A stretch of 34,499 nt of DNA from Lachnospiraceae bacterium (GCA_030524635.1 JAUNGG010000043.1:1-34499), one strand, 5' to 3'. Counted from the first letter of the stretch, positions 24,624 to 33,240 are shown. Made by a program: numbers and translations. Notes: generated by a model from the sequence alone, not told the origin.

Positions 24624-25565
24624 ATGAAATGCTACCCTAATTCTCCCCTGCTGTATGAGCGGGGCTTTTCCATCATTATTAATGATATTGTGACCCCTCT
24701 TGAAAACTCGATCTGTTACTTTTTTGACTATGATAAGCGAAGTCAGTCTGTGAATATGGAGTTCCCCCACTTCCATATTTTTTATGAGATGATGATTCTG
24801 CTGAGTCCAAAGGCCTACCATTTTGTAGAAGGAAAGCGGTACGACATGATCGCCAATGATCTGATCCTGCTGCCGCCCTCCATCCTGCATCAATCCGTCT
24901 ATCTGGAGGGGCCGCCAAGTGACCGGATCATCATCGGCTTCATGCTGCCCAAACAGGGCGCCCAAAGCAGCGGTTTCAGTGAGATCCTGTCCATCTTTAA
25001 CACCCAGCATCCCATATACCGGTTTCACAAGGAGGAGCAGAATCAGCTGTTCCAGAAGCTTAACGACATCGTAGAGATCAGCCAGACCGTCCAAAGCCCC
25101 AGCGTCCGCAACCTGATGATCCACTGCAAGTTCACCGAATTTCTCTTCCTGCTCTACAGCATGCGGGAGCACAACCATTATGCCCCCAGCATCGAAAATG
25201 GGATCAAGGATAAGATGTACACCATCACCAATTACATCCATACGCATTACAATGAGGATATTTCCTTGGCATCCCTGGCCGACACCTTTTACATCAGCCC
25301 TTACTACCTTTCCCATCGGTTTAAGGAGGTAACGGGCTACACCGTGGTCCAGTATATCCAGCTGACCCGCATCAAAAATGCCCAATACCTGCTGCTGAAC
25401 TCCGATTTAAAGATCACCCAGATCTCTGAGGATACAGGTTTTTCCAGTTTTTCACAGTTCAACCGGGTATTCCGCAAGTTCTGCGGCATGTCCCCTTCTG
25501 ATTATAAGATCAATACCCATAATCAGATGTCCTACGGAGTGACCCTGCCCATCGACTGCCGCTAG
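24624..25565 (+). CDS. AraC-family transcriptional regulator (operon B side)
   Basis: A 313-residue regulator with an N-terminal cupin-like sensing domain (FPHFHIFYEMMILLSPKAYH around 48-67 has the expected His pattern) and a C-terminal double helix-turn-helix of about 100 residues (DISLASLADTFYISPYYLSH; ITQISEDTGFSSFSQFNRVF). The start is uncertain: MKCYPNS at 24624 has AGAAAGG 13 bases upstream, while MQKNQKG 11 codons earlier has only a weak site. It is divergent from operon B and most likely activates it in response to a sugar. Confidence 0.88.
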   Translation: MKCYPNSPLLYERGFSIIINDIVTPLENSICYFFDYDKRSQSVNMEFPHFHIFYEMMILLSPKAYHFVEGKRYDMIANDLILLPPSILHQSVYLEGPPSDRIIIGFMLPKQGAQSSGFSEILSIFNTQHPIYRFHKEEQNQLFQKLNDIVEISQTVQSPSVRNLMIHCKFTEFLFLLYSMREHNHYAPSIENGIKDKMYTITNYIHTHYNEDISLASLADTFYISPYYLSHRFKEVTGYTVVQYIQLTRIKNAQYLLLNSDLKITQISEDTGFSSFSQFNRVFRKFCGMSPSDYKINTHNQMSYGVTLPIDCR

Positions 25566-25643
25566 ACAGGCAGTGTATCTGGGCAGGACCAGCTGAAATA
25601 AGGAAAACTGGTTTGGCAAACTTAAGATTGGCACAGTAACGGT

Positions 25644-25694
25644 AAAAGGAGCCGGGCCAACTGAATTTTCAGTTGAGCGTCAGCTCCTTTTTTC
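25644..25694. terminator. Bidirectional two-tier terminator
   Basis: AAAAGGAGC (25644-25652) pairs with GCTCCTTTT (25683-25691) and, inside, CAACTGAA (25658-25665) pairs with TTCAGTTG (25668-25675). TTTTTT follows on the plus strand and a T-run lies on the minus side, so it serves both the AraC gene and the DUF4432 gene. Confidence 0.8.
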
Positions 25695-25698
25695 TGCA

Positions 25699-26757
25699 TC
25701 ATTTTTTTATTTCATTCATTATTCTATTCATCAGCCGCTCTTTCTCCTGCTCCAGCTCCCGGATCTCCTCCGTTCCCTCAATCACAGTAAAGGACAGCTC
25801 ATTCACATGGGTCTCAAAGGGCTGCAAAAGCTGCACCTTGCCGCCTCTTCCCTCAAATCCCACATTGGTAGGCTCCAACGCAGCCGCATAGTCGCCTGCA
25901 GCCTCACTCTTCCACTGCGTCATATAAGGAATCTGCCCCACATTCCAGCGAATGCAGAGTCCAAGCCCCAATTCATCATTGACAAAAGCTCCAAAGGTAT
26001 TTCCATTTTCATCTGCCGCCAGCACATGCTGGAACACCTGCTCCGGTTCCCCGATCTTCGGTGCTCCCATGGTAAACCGCACCTTCATCCCCTTCTGGGC
26101 ATCCGAATCTCTTGGTGTGCAGGATGCGTCCGGCAACAGGATCCTGGTGCCCGGAGCTAGCAGAGGGTATCCGGCATTGCAGTGATATAACAGACAAAGA
26201 GGCTCCGGCGCAAAGCCCTGATTTTCGATCTCATCCCGAATGCGGATGGTCCGACTGCCATAAATCGTTTCCACCCTGCGGCGCAGAACCATATTTTCCC
26301 CGAAGATCCTTCCCTGACGCATTTCCCCGCTTACCTTGATCCGGTAATCATTTCCGTCAAACCAGGCATCCATGCCCACCTTTTCCGCCGGAGTGGTCCG
26401 CATCCGTCCGTGAACCGGATATTCCTCGCCGTCTACCTGGCGGTTTCCGTGAACATTGTCCAGACCGCAGGTGAACATAGCACCTCCCATAATGGAACGG
26501 ACTGCCTCCCCTCCTGCTGTATCATAGGGATTTCTGCCCTGAAGTCCCGGCTTGGTGAGAATGGAAAGGTTGATGCCCTTGTAGGTGATCCAGGCAGGAT
26601 CCAGGCATTTATCCAGCATCAGCGCATACTCTAAAGGGCCGTTTTTTACCAGTGCACAGCGGAGGGCAGATGCCCTGCCGTCCTGATACTCGATCCTTCT
26701 GACTCCTGCCACCTGCTCCATGCTTCCGCATAAGCTTAAAAGTTCTTTCTTGTTCAT
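25699..26757 (-). CDS. DUF4432 family protein (galactose-mutarotase-like fold)
   Basis: A 352-residue cytoplasmic protein matching the DUF4432 group, whose beta-sandwich resembles aldose 1-epimerases. Recognisable parts are GGAMFTCGLDNVHGN, EYPVHGRMRTTPAE, LLYHCNAGYPLL and LEPTNVGFEGRG, with His residues placed as in mutarotases. AAAGGA precedes the ATG. It follows the MalY-like gene by 50 bases and shares its transcript. The substrate is unknown; the fold suggests binding of an aldose or related carbohydrate. Confidence 0.75.
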   Translation of the reverse strand: MNKKELLSLCGSMEQVAGVRRIEYQDGRASALRCALVKNGPLEYALMLDKCLDPAWITYKGINLSILTKPGLQGRNPYDTAGGEAVRSIMGGAMFTCGLDNVHGNRQVDGEEYPVHGRMRTTPAEKVGMDAWFDGNDYRIKVSGEMRQGRIFGENMVLRRRVETIYGSRTIRIRDEIENQGFAPEPLCLLYHCNAGYPLLAPGTRILLPDASCTPRDSDAQKGMKVRFTMGAPKIGEPEQVFQHVLAADENGNTFGAFVNDELGLGLCIRWNVGQIPYMTQWKSEAAGDYAAALEPTNVGFEGRGGKVQLLQPFETHVNELSFTVIEGTEEIRELEQEKERLMNRIMNEIKK

Positions 26758-26807
26758 GGTTATCCATCCTTTATTTATTTCATCTTACCCCTGCATTTAT
26801 TTCCTGC

Positions 26808-28019
26808 TTATTTCCCATTAAACACATACCGGTCCAACCGATCCATCGCTTCTTTCACCCTGGAAAGAGGCAGGGCCAGATTCATTCGCAGATGGCACGG
26901 TCCATGGAACATCTTTCCATCCTGAACTGCCACACCTACATCCCATGCAGCCTTCTCCACGTCCTCAATGGTCTTTCCATGGGCCTCACACCATTTGGTG
27001 CAGTCCACAAACAGCATGTAGGTGCCCTCCGGCCGGCTGACCTCCACACCCTCAAAATGCTCCTGAATATAATCACAGGCATATTCAATATTTCCTGTGA
27101 TCACCTGACGCAGCTCATCCACCCATTCATAACCTTCTGGTTTGTATGCACCGATCAGCGCATGCATGGACAGAACATTCATTGCATTGTAATGAGACAA
27201 TGAAGATTCCTTGGCAATCCGGTCCCGGATATACGGGTTGTAAATAATGTGATAACTTCCTACTAATCCGGCCAGATTAAAGGTTTTAGAAGGAGCGTAA
27301 AGCGCAACTGTGCGCATCCTGGCATCCTCTGAAACGCTCTGTGTGGGGATATGGGTATGGTCCACAGTAACCAAATCTGACCAGATCTCATCGGAAATCA
27401 CCATCACATCATGCTTTTTATAAAGTTCCATGGCCTTCTCTATCTCCCATCGCTCCCACACGCGGCCGCATGGATTGTGAGGAGAACAGAAAATAGCTGC
27501 ATGGATCTTATTTTCCACGATCTTCTTCTCCATATCCTCAAAATCCATGCGCCATACCTGGTTCTCATCCTTCACCAGATCGGAATGAACGATGTGATAG
27601 CCGTTATTGGTCAGACTCTTGGTAAAACCGATGTAGGTGGGACTGTGGAGCAAAACCCCATCTCCTCTGGAGCAGAACACATTCAGGGCACTGATCACTC
27701 CGCCTAACACGCCGTTCTCATACCCGATGCAGTCTGCTGTCAGACCTTCAACCTGGTTGCGTGTTTCATGCCATTTAATAATAGCGTCAAAATATTCCTT
27801 TCTTGGAGAAAAATATCCGTAAGCCGGATGCTTGGCCCGCTCTATGATGGCTTCCGGTACGGTTGGAACGGTAGGGAAATTCATATCCGCCACCCACATG
27901 GGGATGATATCCCAGCCTTCCTTCGGGGGCTGAGGAGCCATGGGACCAACTCCAAGCCCTTCCACCGCTATGGCATCCATGCCCTGGCGGTTCATAATTG
28001 AAGTAAAATCGTATTTCAT
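26808..28019 (-). CDS. MalY/PatB-type PLP-dependent aminotransferase / C-S lyase
   Basis: A 403-residue fold-type-I PLP enzyme. Key residues are visible in SPHNPCGRVW (179-188), VISDEIWSDL (207-216) and the PLP lysine of YAPSKTFNLAGL (Lys245). The MalY/PatB subgroup cleaves cystathionine or cysteine-type C-S bonds; PMWVADMNFPT is its typical start. MKYDFTS (28019) was chosen because GAAGGGAAG lies upstream and because a good promoter is placed before it. It is divergent from an AraC/EamA pair, which suggests control and export or import of an amino-acid-type compound. Confidence 0.87.
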   Translation of the reverse strand: MKYDFTSIMNRQGMDAIAVEGLGVGPMAPQPPKEGWDIIPMWVADMNFPTVPTVPEAIIERAKHPAYGYFSPRKEYFDAIIKWHETRNQVEGLTADCIGYENGVLGGVISALNVFCSRGDGVLLHSPTYIGFTKSLTNNGYHIVHSDLVKDENQVWRMDFEDMEKKIVENKIHAAIFCSPHNPCGRVWERWEIEKAMELYKKHDVMVISDEIWSDLVTVDHTHIPTQSVSEDARMRTVALYAPSKTFNLAGLVGSYHIIYNPYIRDRIAKESSLSHYNAMNVLSMHALIGAYKPEGYEWVDELRQVITGNIEYACDYIQEHFEGVEVSRPEGTYMLFVDCTKWCEAHGKTIEDVEKAAWDVGVAVQDGKMFHGPCHLRMNLALPLSRVKEAMDRLDRYVFNGK

Positions 28020-28127
28020 ATCGTTTTCTTCCCTTCTTAAGTAAATTGGTAAATATCGTAAAGTTTCCGCTGATGTCTGACAATCCCTGAACTTAAGCCG
28101 CCTATTCAGCGGCAATCTTTCATAGTA

Positions 28128-28156
28128 ATGATAGCGGATAGATCGACAAATGTCAA
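28128..28156 (-). promoter_or_regulatory. Promoter of the MalY-like/DUF4432 operon
   Basis: On the minus strand TTGACA (28151-28156) and TATCAT (28128-28133) are separated by exactly 17 bases. A GCCGC-CTATTCA-GCGGC hairpin lies in the leader near 28097-28113. The AT-rich AAAATTTTAAGAAATTTT just upstream may be a regulator or UP-like element. Confidence 0.65.
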
Positions 28157-28247
28157 AATTTTAAGAAATTTTGTTTGACGATATTTTACAAGACCTTTGA
28201 AGGGAAGGATGATACAATGAACAGCAGTAAGCAAGGAGGAAATGCAC

Positions 28248-29093
28248 ATGAAGAAAGAAACCAGAACGATAGTCTATGATGAGGAATTACAGATCGAAGC
28301 TTATCGTTTTGAAGGAACCCGCCAGCCTTTCCCAAACCATTTTCACGAGTATTATGTCATTGGCTTTATTGAGAACGGGCAGCGTGTACTTTCCTGCAAA
28401 AATCAAGAGTATCTTATAAAGAAAGGCGATATTGTCCTTTTCAATCCTGGAGATAACCATGCCTGCGTCCAAAATGACAAGGGGACTCTGGATTATCGTG
28501 GATTTAATATCACAAAAGATGTTATGCTGGATCTGGCTGATGAAATCACCGGCAAACAGGAGCTGCCCGGCTTTTCTCAGAATGTGATCTATGATGAGGA
28601 AGCAGCCTGCTATCTGCGCCCGCTCCATGAACTGGTCATGAAAGGTTCCTGCGAGTTCGGAAAAGAAGAAAATCTGCTTCTGCTCCTGTCCACGCTCATC
28701 CAGCAATATGGACAGCCCTTTGAACGCTGCATCCCGGAATGTTCCCGCGAGATTGAAAAAACCTGCGCCTTTATGGAACAGCATTTCGCAGAGCACATCT
28801 GTCTGGATCAGATCTGCCGCTGTGCCGGCTTAAGTAAATCCACTCTGCTTCGGGCATTTACCAAATCAAAAGGAGTTACGCCGTACAGCTATCTGGTAAA
28901 TATCCGCATCGGTAAGGCAAAAAAGCTGCTGGAGCAGGGTGTTCCGCCGGTTGAAGCAGCACTGCAGACAGGATTTTCTGATCAGAGTCATTTTACAAAC
29001 TATTTCAGCCGGTTTATCGGGCTGGCTCCCGGCGTCTACCGGGAAATCTTTTCTGCCAAAGGCAGCGGGGAGGAAATGCCACATGAAGAATAG
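28248..29093 (+). CDS. AraC-family transcriptional regulator with cupin domain
   Basis: A 281-residue regulator. The N-terminal AraC cupin shows FPNHFHEYYVIGFIENGQRV and GDIVLFNPGDNHAC, the usual ligand-pocket histidines. The C-terminal 100 residues have two helix-turn-helix units (ICLDQICRCAGLSKSTLLRA; PVEAALQTGFSDQSHFTNYF). AAGGAGG lies 8 bases before the ATG at 28248, better than the ATG two codons earlier. Its end overlaps the EamA gene start by 11 bases, so the two are translated together. It is divergent from the MalY-like gene. Confidence 0.92.
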   Translation: MKKETRTIVYDEELQIEAYRFEGTRQPFPNHFHEYYVIGFIENGQRVLSCKNQEYLIKKGDIVLFNPGDNHACVQNDKGTLDYRGFNITKDVMLDLADEITGKQELPGFSQNVIYDEEAACYLRPLHELVMKGSCEFGKEENLLLLLSTLIQQYGQPFERCIPECSREIEKTCAFMEQHFAEHICLDQICRCAGLSKSTLLRAFTKSKGVTPYSYLVNIRIGKAKKLLEQGVPPVEAALQTGFSDQSHFTNYFSRFIGLAPGVYREIFSAKGSGEEMPHEE

Positions 29094-29982
29094 AAGTACA
29101 GCAAGCCATTGGTCCGGTCATTTGTCAGCCCTTCTGACCATCATCATCTGGGGAACCACATTTATCTCCACAAAACTCCTGCTGGAGGTCTTCCAGCCGG
29201 TGGAAATCCTGTTTTTCCGTTTCCTCATCGGACTTTTTGCGCTGCTGGCCGCGTACCCTCGCCGCCTGAGGGGAACAACGCCCAGGCAGGAGCTTACCTT
29301 TGCCGCAGCAGGTCTTAGCGGAATCTGTCTGTATTACCTGCTGGAAAATATTGCCCTCACCCTCACTTTTGCCTCCAATGTGGGAGTGATCATCTCAGCA
29401 GCACCATTTTTTACTGCAATTCTCTCCCATCTGTTTATGAAGGAAGAAAAGCTGCGGGCTGATTTTTTCGTCGGCTTTGCGGCTGCTATGGCCGGAATCT
29501 TCCTGATCAGCTTCAATGGCTCCAGGCTGAAGCTGAATCCTGTGGGCGATCTGCTTGCACTGCTGGCTGCTTTTGTCTGGGCCTGCTATTCCGTGCTGAC
29601 AAAGAAGATCAGCAGCTATGGCTTCCATACGATCCTCACCACAAGACGGGTATTTTTCTATGGCATCCTGTTTATGCTGCCGGCATTGCCCCTGTTTGAT
29701 TTTAAATGGGATCTGACCCGGTTCGCTGATCGGCTCTGTCTGTTCAACATCCTTTATCTGGGTCTTGGTGCTTCGGCTCTTTGCTTTGTTACCTGGAATT
29801 TTGCGGTGAATGCCCTAGGCGCAGTGAAAACAAGCGCTTTCATCTATATGGTTCCCGTGATAACCATTGTGACCTCCGTACTGATTCTCCATGAGAGGAT
29901 CACAGTTATGGCAGGACTTGGCACCATCTTAACCTTGGCGGGACTGATCCTGTCAGAAGGCAAAGCATCTGCATCACCTTGA
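29083..29982 (+). CDS. EamA-family (DMT superfamily) transporter
   Basis: A 299-residue membrane protein with ten predicted segments in two EamA repeats: IIIWGTTFISTKLLLEVFQP opens the first and DLLALLAAFVWACYSVLTKK the second, both with the usual EamA signature. GGAGG lies 9 bases before the ATG, inside the end of the AraC gene. EamA proteins commonly export amino acids or related metabolites; the linked MalY-like C-S lyase makes a sulfur amino acid or analogue a reasonable guess. Confidence 0.9.
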   Translation: MKNRSTASHWSGHLSALLTIIIWGTTFISTKLLLEVFQPVEILFFRFLIGLFALLAAYPRRLRGTTPRQELTFAAAGLSGICLYYLLENIALTLTFASNVGVIISAAPFFTAILSHLFMKEEKLRADFFVGFAAAMAGIFLISFNGSRLKLNPVGDLLALLAAFVWACYSVLTKKISSYGFHTILTTRRVFFYGILFMLPALPLFDFKWDLTRFADRLCLFNILYLGLGASALCFVTWNFAVNALGAVKTSAFIYMVPVITIVTSVLILHERITVMAGLGTILTLAGLILSEGKASASP

Positions 29983-30010
29983 AGGTCTCACGGTAACCGA
30001 TTCCAGACAT

Positions 30011-30082
30011 AAAAAAGCCCAAATCTGCTGGTAAACCGCTCCTTGTCCGCTTGACAAAGACCGGTTCATCCGCAGGTTTGGC
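30011..30082 (-). terminator. Large nested-hairpin terminator of the Rrf2 gene
   Basis: GCCCAAATCTGC (30017-30028) pairs with GCAGGTTTGGC (30072-30082) with one bulge and one wobble. Inside, AACCG/CGGTT (30034-30038, 30062-30066) and TTGTC/GACAA (30043-30047, 30053-30057) pair in turn. On the minus strand the structure is followed by TTTTTT (30011-30016). It lies between convergent genes. Confidence 0.6.
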
Positions 30083-30120
30083 GGTTCGCGATCCGGCGAA
30101 GAGACTTTATTTTCTAAAAA

Positions 30121-30558
30121 TTACGAGGTCTCCATGCACAGCCTGATATCATTCACAACATCTGCAATCGTATATTTTTTCATCTCATTTTCCATCGCTC
30201 TCTGAATATCCTCCAGTTTATGATCCAGAGCCGTATGGATATTCCGCCCTACTGGACATGCCGGATTGGGATTCTCATGGAAATGGAACAAATCTCCGTC
30301 CTCCAGTAAATCCACTGCCAGATACACATCATAAAAAGTAATCTCATCAATAGGCCTGGTAGCAGTGGTTCCGCCGGTTCCTCTGGCCACCTGAATCAGT
30401 CCCGCATTCCGAAGCTGGGATAAAATCTTCCGTATAATCACCGGATTTACATTGATGCTGGATGCAAGAAAATCACTGGTGATCTTATAATCCTTTCCAA
30501 AGGTTTCCATACATGCAAATATATGAATCGCTATTGTAAATCTGCTTGATATCTGCAA
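30121..30558 (-). CDS. Rrf2-family transcriptional regulator (TTG start)
   Basis: A 145-residue winged-helix repressor-type protein: FLASSINVNPVIIRKILSQL forms the recognition region and VARGTGGTTATRPIDEITFY the wing. The three-cysteine cluster of IscR/NsrR is missing (only one Cys in NPACPVGRN), so it resembles YwnA/CymR-like cluster-free members. The start is TTG at 30558, supported by AGGAGG exactly 8 bases upstream; this site lies within the truncated AAA-ATPase frame. It sits near hcp but on the other strand, with about 640 bases between the two start codons, so control of hcp is possible but unproven. Confidence 0.85.
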   Translation of the reverse strand: MQISSRFTIAIHIFACMETFGKDYKITSDFLASSINVNPVIIRKILSQLRNAGLIQVARGTGGTTATRPIDEITFYDVYLAVDLLEDGDLFHFHENPNPACPVGRNIHTALDHKLEDIQRAMENEMKKYTIADVVNDIRLCMETS

Positions 30559-30898
30559 AAAACATTCCTCCTCTTTTCACTGCATAGTTTGTTTCCTTTA
30601 CTCTGGCAAAGGACAGGCTGATCACCGGATACGTTCCCTGCAGGTTTCGGTACTCCTCCTCGTTCCAAATGGAAAGTCCCTCAAACAGCTCTCCCCGTCC
30701 GGCATAATCCACCGAAAAGAACTGCTCCACCATGCTCAAATTCAAGGTTTTTCCGAACCGGCGTGGACGGGTGATCAGGGTCACGCTGTCGCTGCTGTCC
30801 CACCACTCCTTAATAAAGAAGGTTTTATCGATATAAAAATAATTCTTCTGGATCAAATCACCAAAGTCCTGGATTCCGATTGCCACTGTCCTTGCCAT
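30485..30898 (-). pseudogene. AAA-ATPase-like/PD-(D/E)XK nuclease family protein, N-terminal remnant
   Basis: Only the first 105 or so residues of the AAA-ATPase-like family (normally about 500-570 residues with a C-terminal nuclease domain) are present. FGDLIQKNYFYIDKTFFIKE and the Walker-A-like LITRPRRFGKTLNLSMVEQF are typical. Similarity ends after FARVKETNYAVKR, about 30 bases before the Rrf2 start, and the remaining codons overlap the Rrf2 gene out of frame. AGGAGG precedes the ATG at 30898. The 3' four fifths have been lost, probably by deletion. Confidence 0.75.
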
Positions 30899-30936
30899 GA
30901 GCACCTCCTGAAACAATACCCATATTCTCTGTCTTT

Positions 30937-30965
30937 AGTATACCTGGTTTGGCCGGTAATTGCAA
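30937..30965 (-). promoter_or_regulatory. Promoter of the truncated AAA gene and Rrf2 gene
   Basis: On the minus strand TTGCAA (30960-30965) and TATACT (30937-30942) are 17 bases apart, 39 bases before the AAA start. No separate promoter was recognised for the Rrf2 gene, so this one probably drives both. Confidence 0.6.
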
Positions 30966-31072
30966 TGAATCATTTGGCATCGTTGCTTTATGCCGGCTAA
31001 ACAGGATAAAGCTGTTTCAAATTTCTGGCAGCTTTTTGCATTCTATCTCCATTGTTCTCTATATTGATATTT

Positions 31073-31115
31073 TGTTGTAACTACAACAGACTTTCCTCTA
31101 TCAATCAATTATAAT
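31073..31115 (+). promoter_or_regulatory. hcp promoter with CRP/FNR-type palindrome
   Basis: TGTTGTA-AC-TACAACA (31073-31088) is a perfect palindrome that can be read as TGTTG-N6-CAACA, the half-site layout of CRP/FNR-family operators. A TATAAT box lies at 31110-31115 with no good -35. The palindrome centre is about 41 bases before the expected transcription start, the standard class-II activator position. HcpR-type control is inferred. Confidence 0.6.
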
Positions 31116-31193
31116 CTCACCGTAATCACTGCTGCGGCTTCTGCAGCGCAACCAAATCTTACTATATATTTCAATGAAAAGGAGACTTATACG

Positions 31194-32783
31194 ATGATAA
31201 ATAATACTATGTTCTGCTTCCAATGTGAACAAACTGCAGGCTGCGGCGGCTGTACCGGCCGGGCAGGCGTATGCGGCAAACAGGCAGACACGGCCCAGCT
31301 ACAGGACCAGCTAACCGGCGCACTGATCGGACTTGCCCGCTCTGTGGCAGGCAATGAGGATCTGCCGACCGAACAAACCGACCGCTTGATCCTGGATGGA
31401 CTATTTACCACATTGACCAATGTAAGCTTTGATAACCGCACGATCACCGGTCTGATCCATCAAGTACAGGAAGAAAAAGCCCGTCTCATTCCCGACTGCT
31501 CCTCCTGTGGAAAAAATGAAGATTATGATATGCAGGAACTCTGGAATGCAGATCAGGATATCCGCTCCCTGAAATCTCTGATCCTGTTCGGTATCCGCGG
31601 CATGGCCGCCTACGCCTACCATGCTGCCGTTCTGGGATACCAGGATGAGGAAGTCAGCCGCTTTTTCTACAAGGCACTGTTTGTCCTTGGAATGGACTGG
31701 AGCATGGATGAGCTTTTGCCAGTGGTTATGGAGGTTGGAGAGATTAATCTGAAATGTATGGCTCTGTTGGATCAGGCTAACACCAAAACCTACGGTACAC
31801 CTGCTCCTGCCAAAGTTTCTCTCACCATTGAAAAAGGCCCCTTCATCGTGATCTCTGGCCACGATCTCTACGACCTTAAGCTTCTGCTGGAACAGACAGT
31901 CGGAACCGGAATCAATATCTACACGCATGGTGAAATGCTCCCCGCCCATGCCTACCCCGAACTGAGAAAATACCCGCAGCTTAAGGGCAATTTCGGAACT
32001 GCATGGCAGAATCAGCAGAAGGAATTTTCCAATCTTCCTGCGCCGGTCCTCTTCACCACAAACTGCCTGATGCCGCCTAAGACGGACTATGCAGATCGTG
32101 TGTTTACCACAGAACTGGTATCCTATCCTGGAATCCAGCACATCGGTGAAGACCGTGACTTCACACCTGTTATCAAAAAGGCTCTGGAACTGGGCGGCTA
32201 TCCTGAAGAAATGCACAGGACCGGAATCAACGGCGGCAGAAATGTTACCACCGGATTTGCACATGGCACGGTGCTGGACGCTGCCGATCAGATTATCGAT
32301 GCCGTCAGGACCAGAGCGATCCGTCATTTCTTCCTGGTAGGCGGATGCGATGGTGCAAGAGCAGGTCGGAATTACTACACCGAGTTTGTGAAGCAGACAC
32401 CTGCTGACAGCATTGTTCTCACTCTGGCCTGCGGAAAATACCGGTTCCATGATCTTGACCTGGGAACGATCAACGGCCTGCCACGAATTATGGACATGGG
32501 ACAATGCAATGATGCCTACAGCGCCATCAAGGTTGCCTGTGCTCTTGCTAAGGCCTTTGACTGCGGTGTCAACGACCTTCCCCTGTCTATGATTCTTTCC
32601 TGGTATGAACAGAAGGCAGTCTGCATTCTGCTGACCCTTCTGCATCTGGGGATTAAAAATATCCTTTTGGGGCCGTCACTGCCGGCATTCCTGTCCCCCA
32701 ATGTGCTGGCGCTGCTTGTGAAGGAATACCAGATCGCGCCCATTACCACACCAGAGGAGGATTTGCGGAGGATTTTGGGGTAG
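31194..32783 (+). CDS. hcp: Hydroxylamine reductase / hybrid-cluster protein
   Basis: A 529-residue cytoplasmic iron-sulfur enzyme that handles hydroxylamine or nitric oxide in anaerobes under nitrosative stress. The N-terminal cluster ligands are Cys8, Cys11, Cys20 and Cys27. Hybrid-cluster regions follow: GINGGRNVTTGFAHG, GGCDGARAGRNYYTEF, LACGKYRF and DMGQCNDAYSAIKVA. AAGGAGA lies 8 bases before the ATG; a second ATG five codons later has no site. The length is slightly below the usual 540-550. It appears monocistronic. Confidence 0.95.
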   Translation: MINNTMFCFQCEQTAGCGGCTGRAGVCGKQADTAQLQDQLTGALIGLARSVAGNEDLPTEQTDRLILDGLFTTLTNVSFDNRTITGLIHQVQEEKARLIPDCSSCGKNEDYDMQELWNADQDIRSLKSLILFGIRGMAAYAYHAAVLGYQDEEVSRFFYKALFVLGMDWSMDELLPVVMEVGEINLKCMALLDQANTKTYGTPAPAKVSLTIEKGPFIVISGHDLYDLKLLLEQTVGTGINIYTHGEMLPAHAYPELRKYPQLKGNFGTAWQNQQKEFSNLPAPVLFTTNCLMPPKTDYADRVFTTELVSYPGIQHIGEDRDFTPVIKKALELGGYPEEMHRTGINGGRNVTTGFAHGTVLDAADQIIDAVRTRAIRHFFLVGGCDGARAGRNYYTEFVKQTPADSIVLTLACGKYRFHDLDLGTINGLPRIMDMGQCNDAYSAIKVACALAKAFDCGVNDLPLSMILSWYEQKAVCILLTLLHLGIKNILLGPSLPAFLSPNVLALLVKEYQIAPITTPEEDLRRILG

Positions 32784-33240
32784 ATTCCACTTTGAACCCG
32801 CATTCATAAACCGCCTGCACTGACAAAAAGCCGGGTAACGTTGCTTCCGATTCCGATCAGCACGTTCCCGGCACAGGCTGCTATGTACGCTTCATCCGAT
32901 ACAGGCTCCACTCCGTACCAGTCCTGATAACCACTCTAGGGTAAGATGCAATGACAGCTTCCGGAAGCTTGCTGATAATCCAAGTTCCTACCACCATCTG
33001 TGCTTCCGGTTCACTGACCCGCATTCCAATGCTTGCGGTACAAATACTTAAGCCTGCACTGACATACAGCGCCAACGGCATGGTATAGCCCCTGATCAAC
33101 GCAAAATAGATAACAGGTGAAAATATAATATTGTTTTGTGACTTGTTCATATTGTAACAATACCACTGGTTTCTTTTCTTCCTATATGATGGGAAATGCA
33201 AAAAATATATAAGGTACTTAATAATCGTTCTGGTCAATCA
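32784..33240 (-). other. Probably decayed coding stretch with minus-strand terminator-like hairpin
   Basis: A 118-residue minus-strand frame (32881-33237) exists, but only its C-terminal half looks protein-like (around MRVSEPEAQMVVGTWIISKL). Shifting frame near 32930 gives a second plausible run, YQDWYGVEPVSDEAYIAACA, followed by GNVLIGIGSN and stopping at 32804. The two would join through a single-base loss. No family recognised. GCCGGGTAACGT (32830-32841) and ACGTTCCCGGC (32862-32872) form a hairpin followed on the minus strand by TTTTT. ACCCGCATTC and GCCTGCACTGACA each occur twice (32796/33017 and 32813/33052). Confidence 0.35.

Noticed and set aside
24519..25385. 288-codon open frame antisense to the AraC gene
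   Set aside because: Overlaps the AraC helix-turn-helix coding region and shows no domain or ribosome site.
30017..30100. tRNA-like look (GGTTCATCC and GGTTCGCG segments)
   Set aside because: No acceptor stem, anticodon arm or D-arm can be paired; the stems fit a terminator hairpin instead.
31401..32645. 414-codon open frame antisense to hcp
   Set aside because: It lies fully inside the strongly supported hcp gene, has no ribosome site and no recognisable domain; it is a frame shadow.
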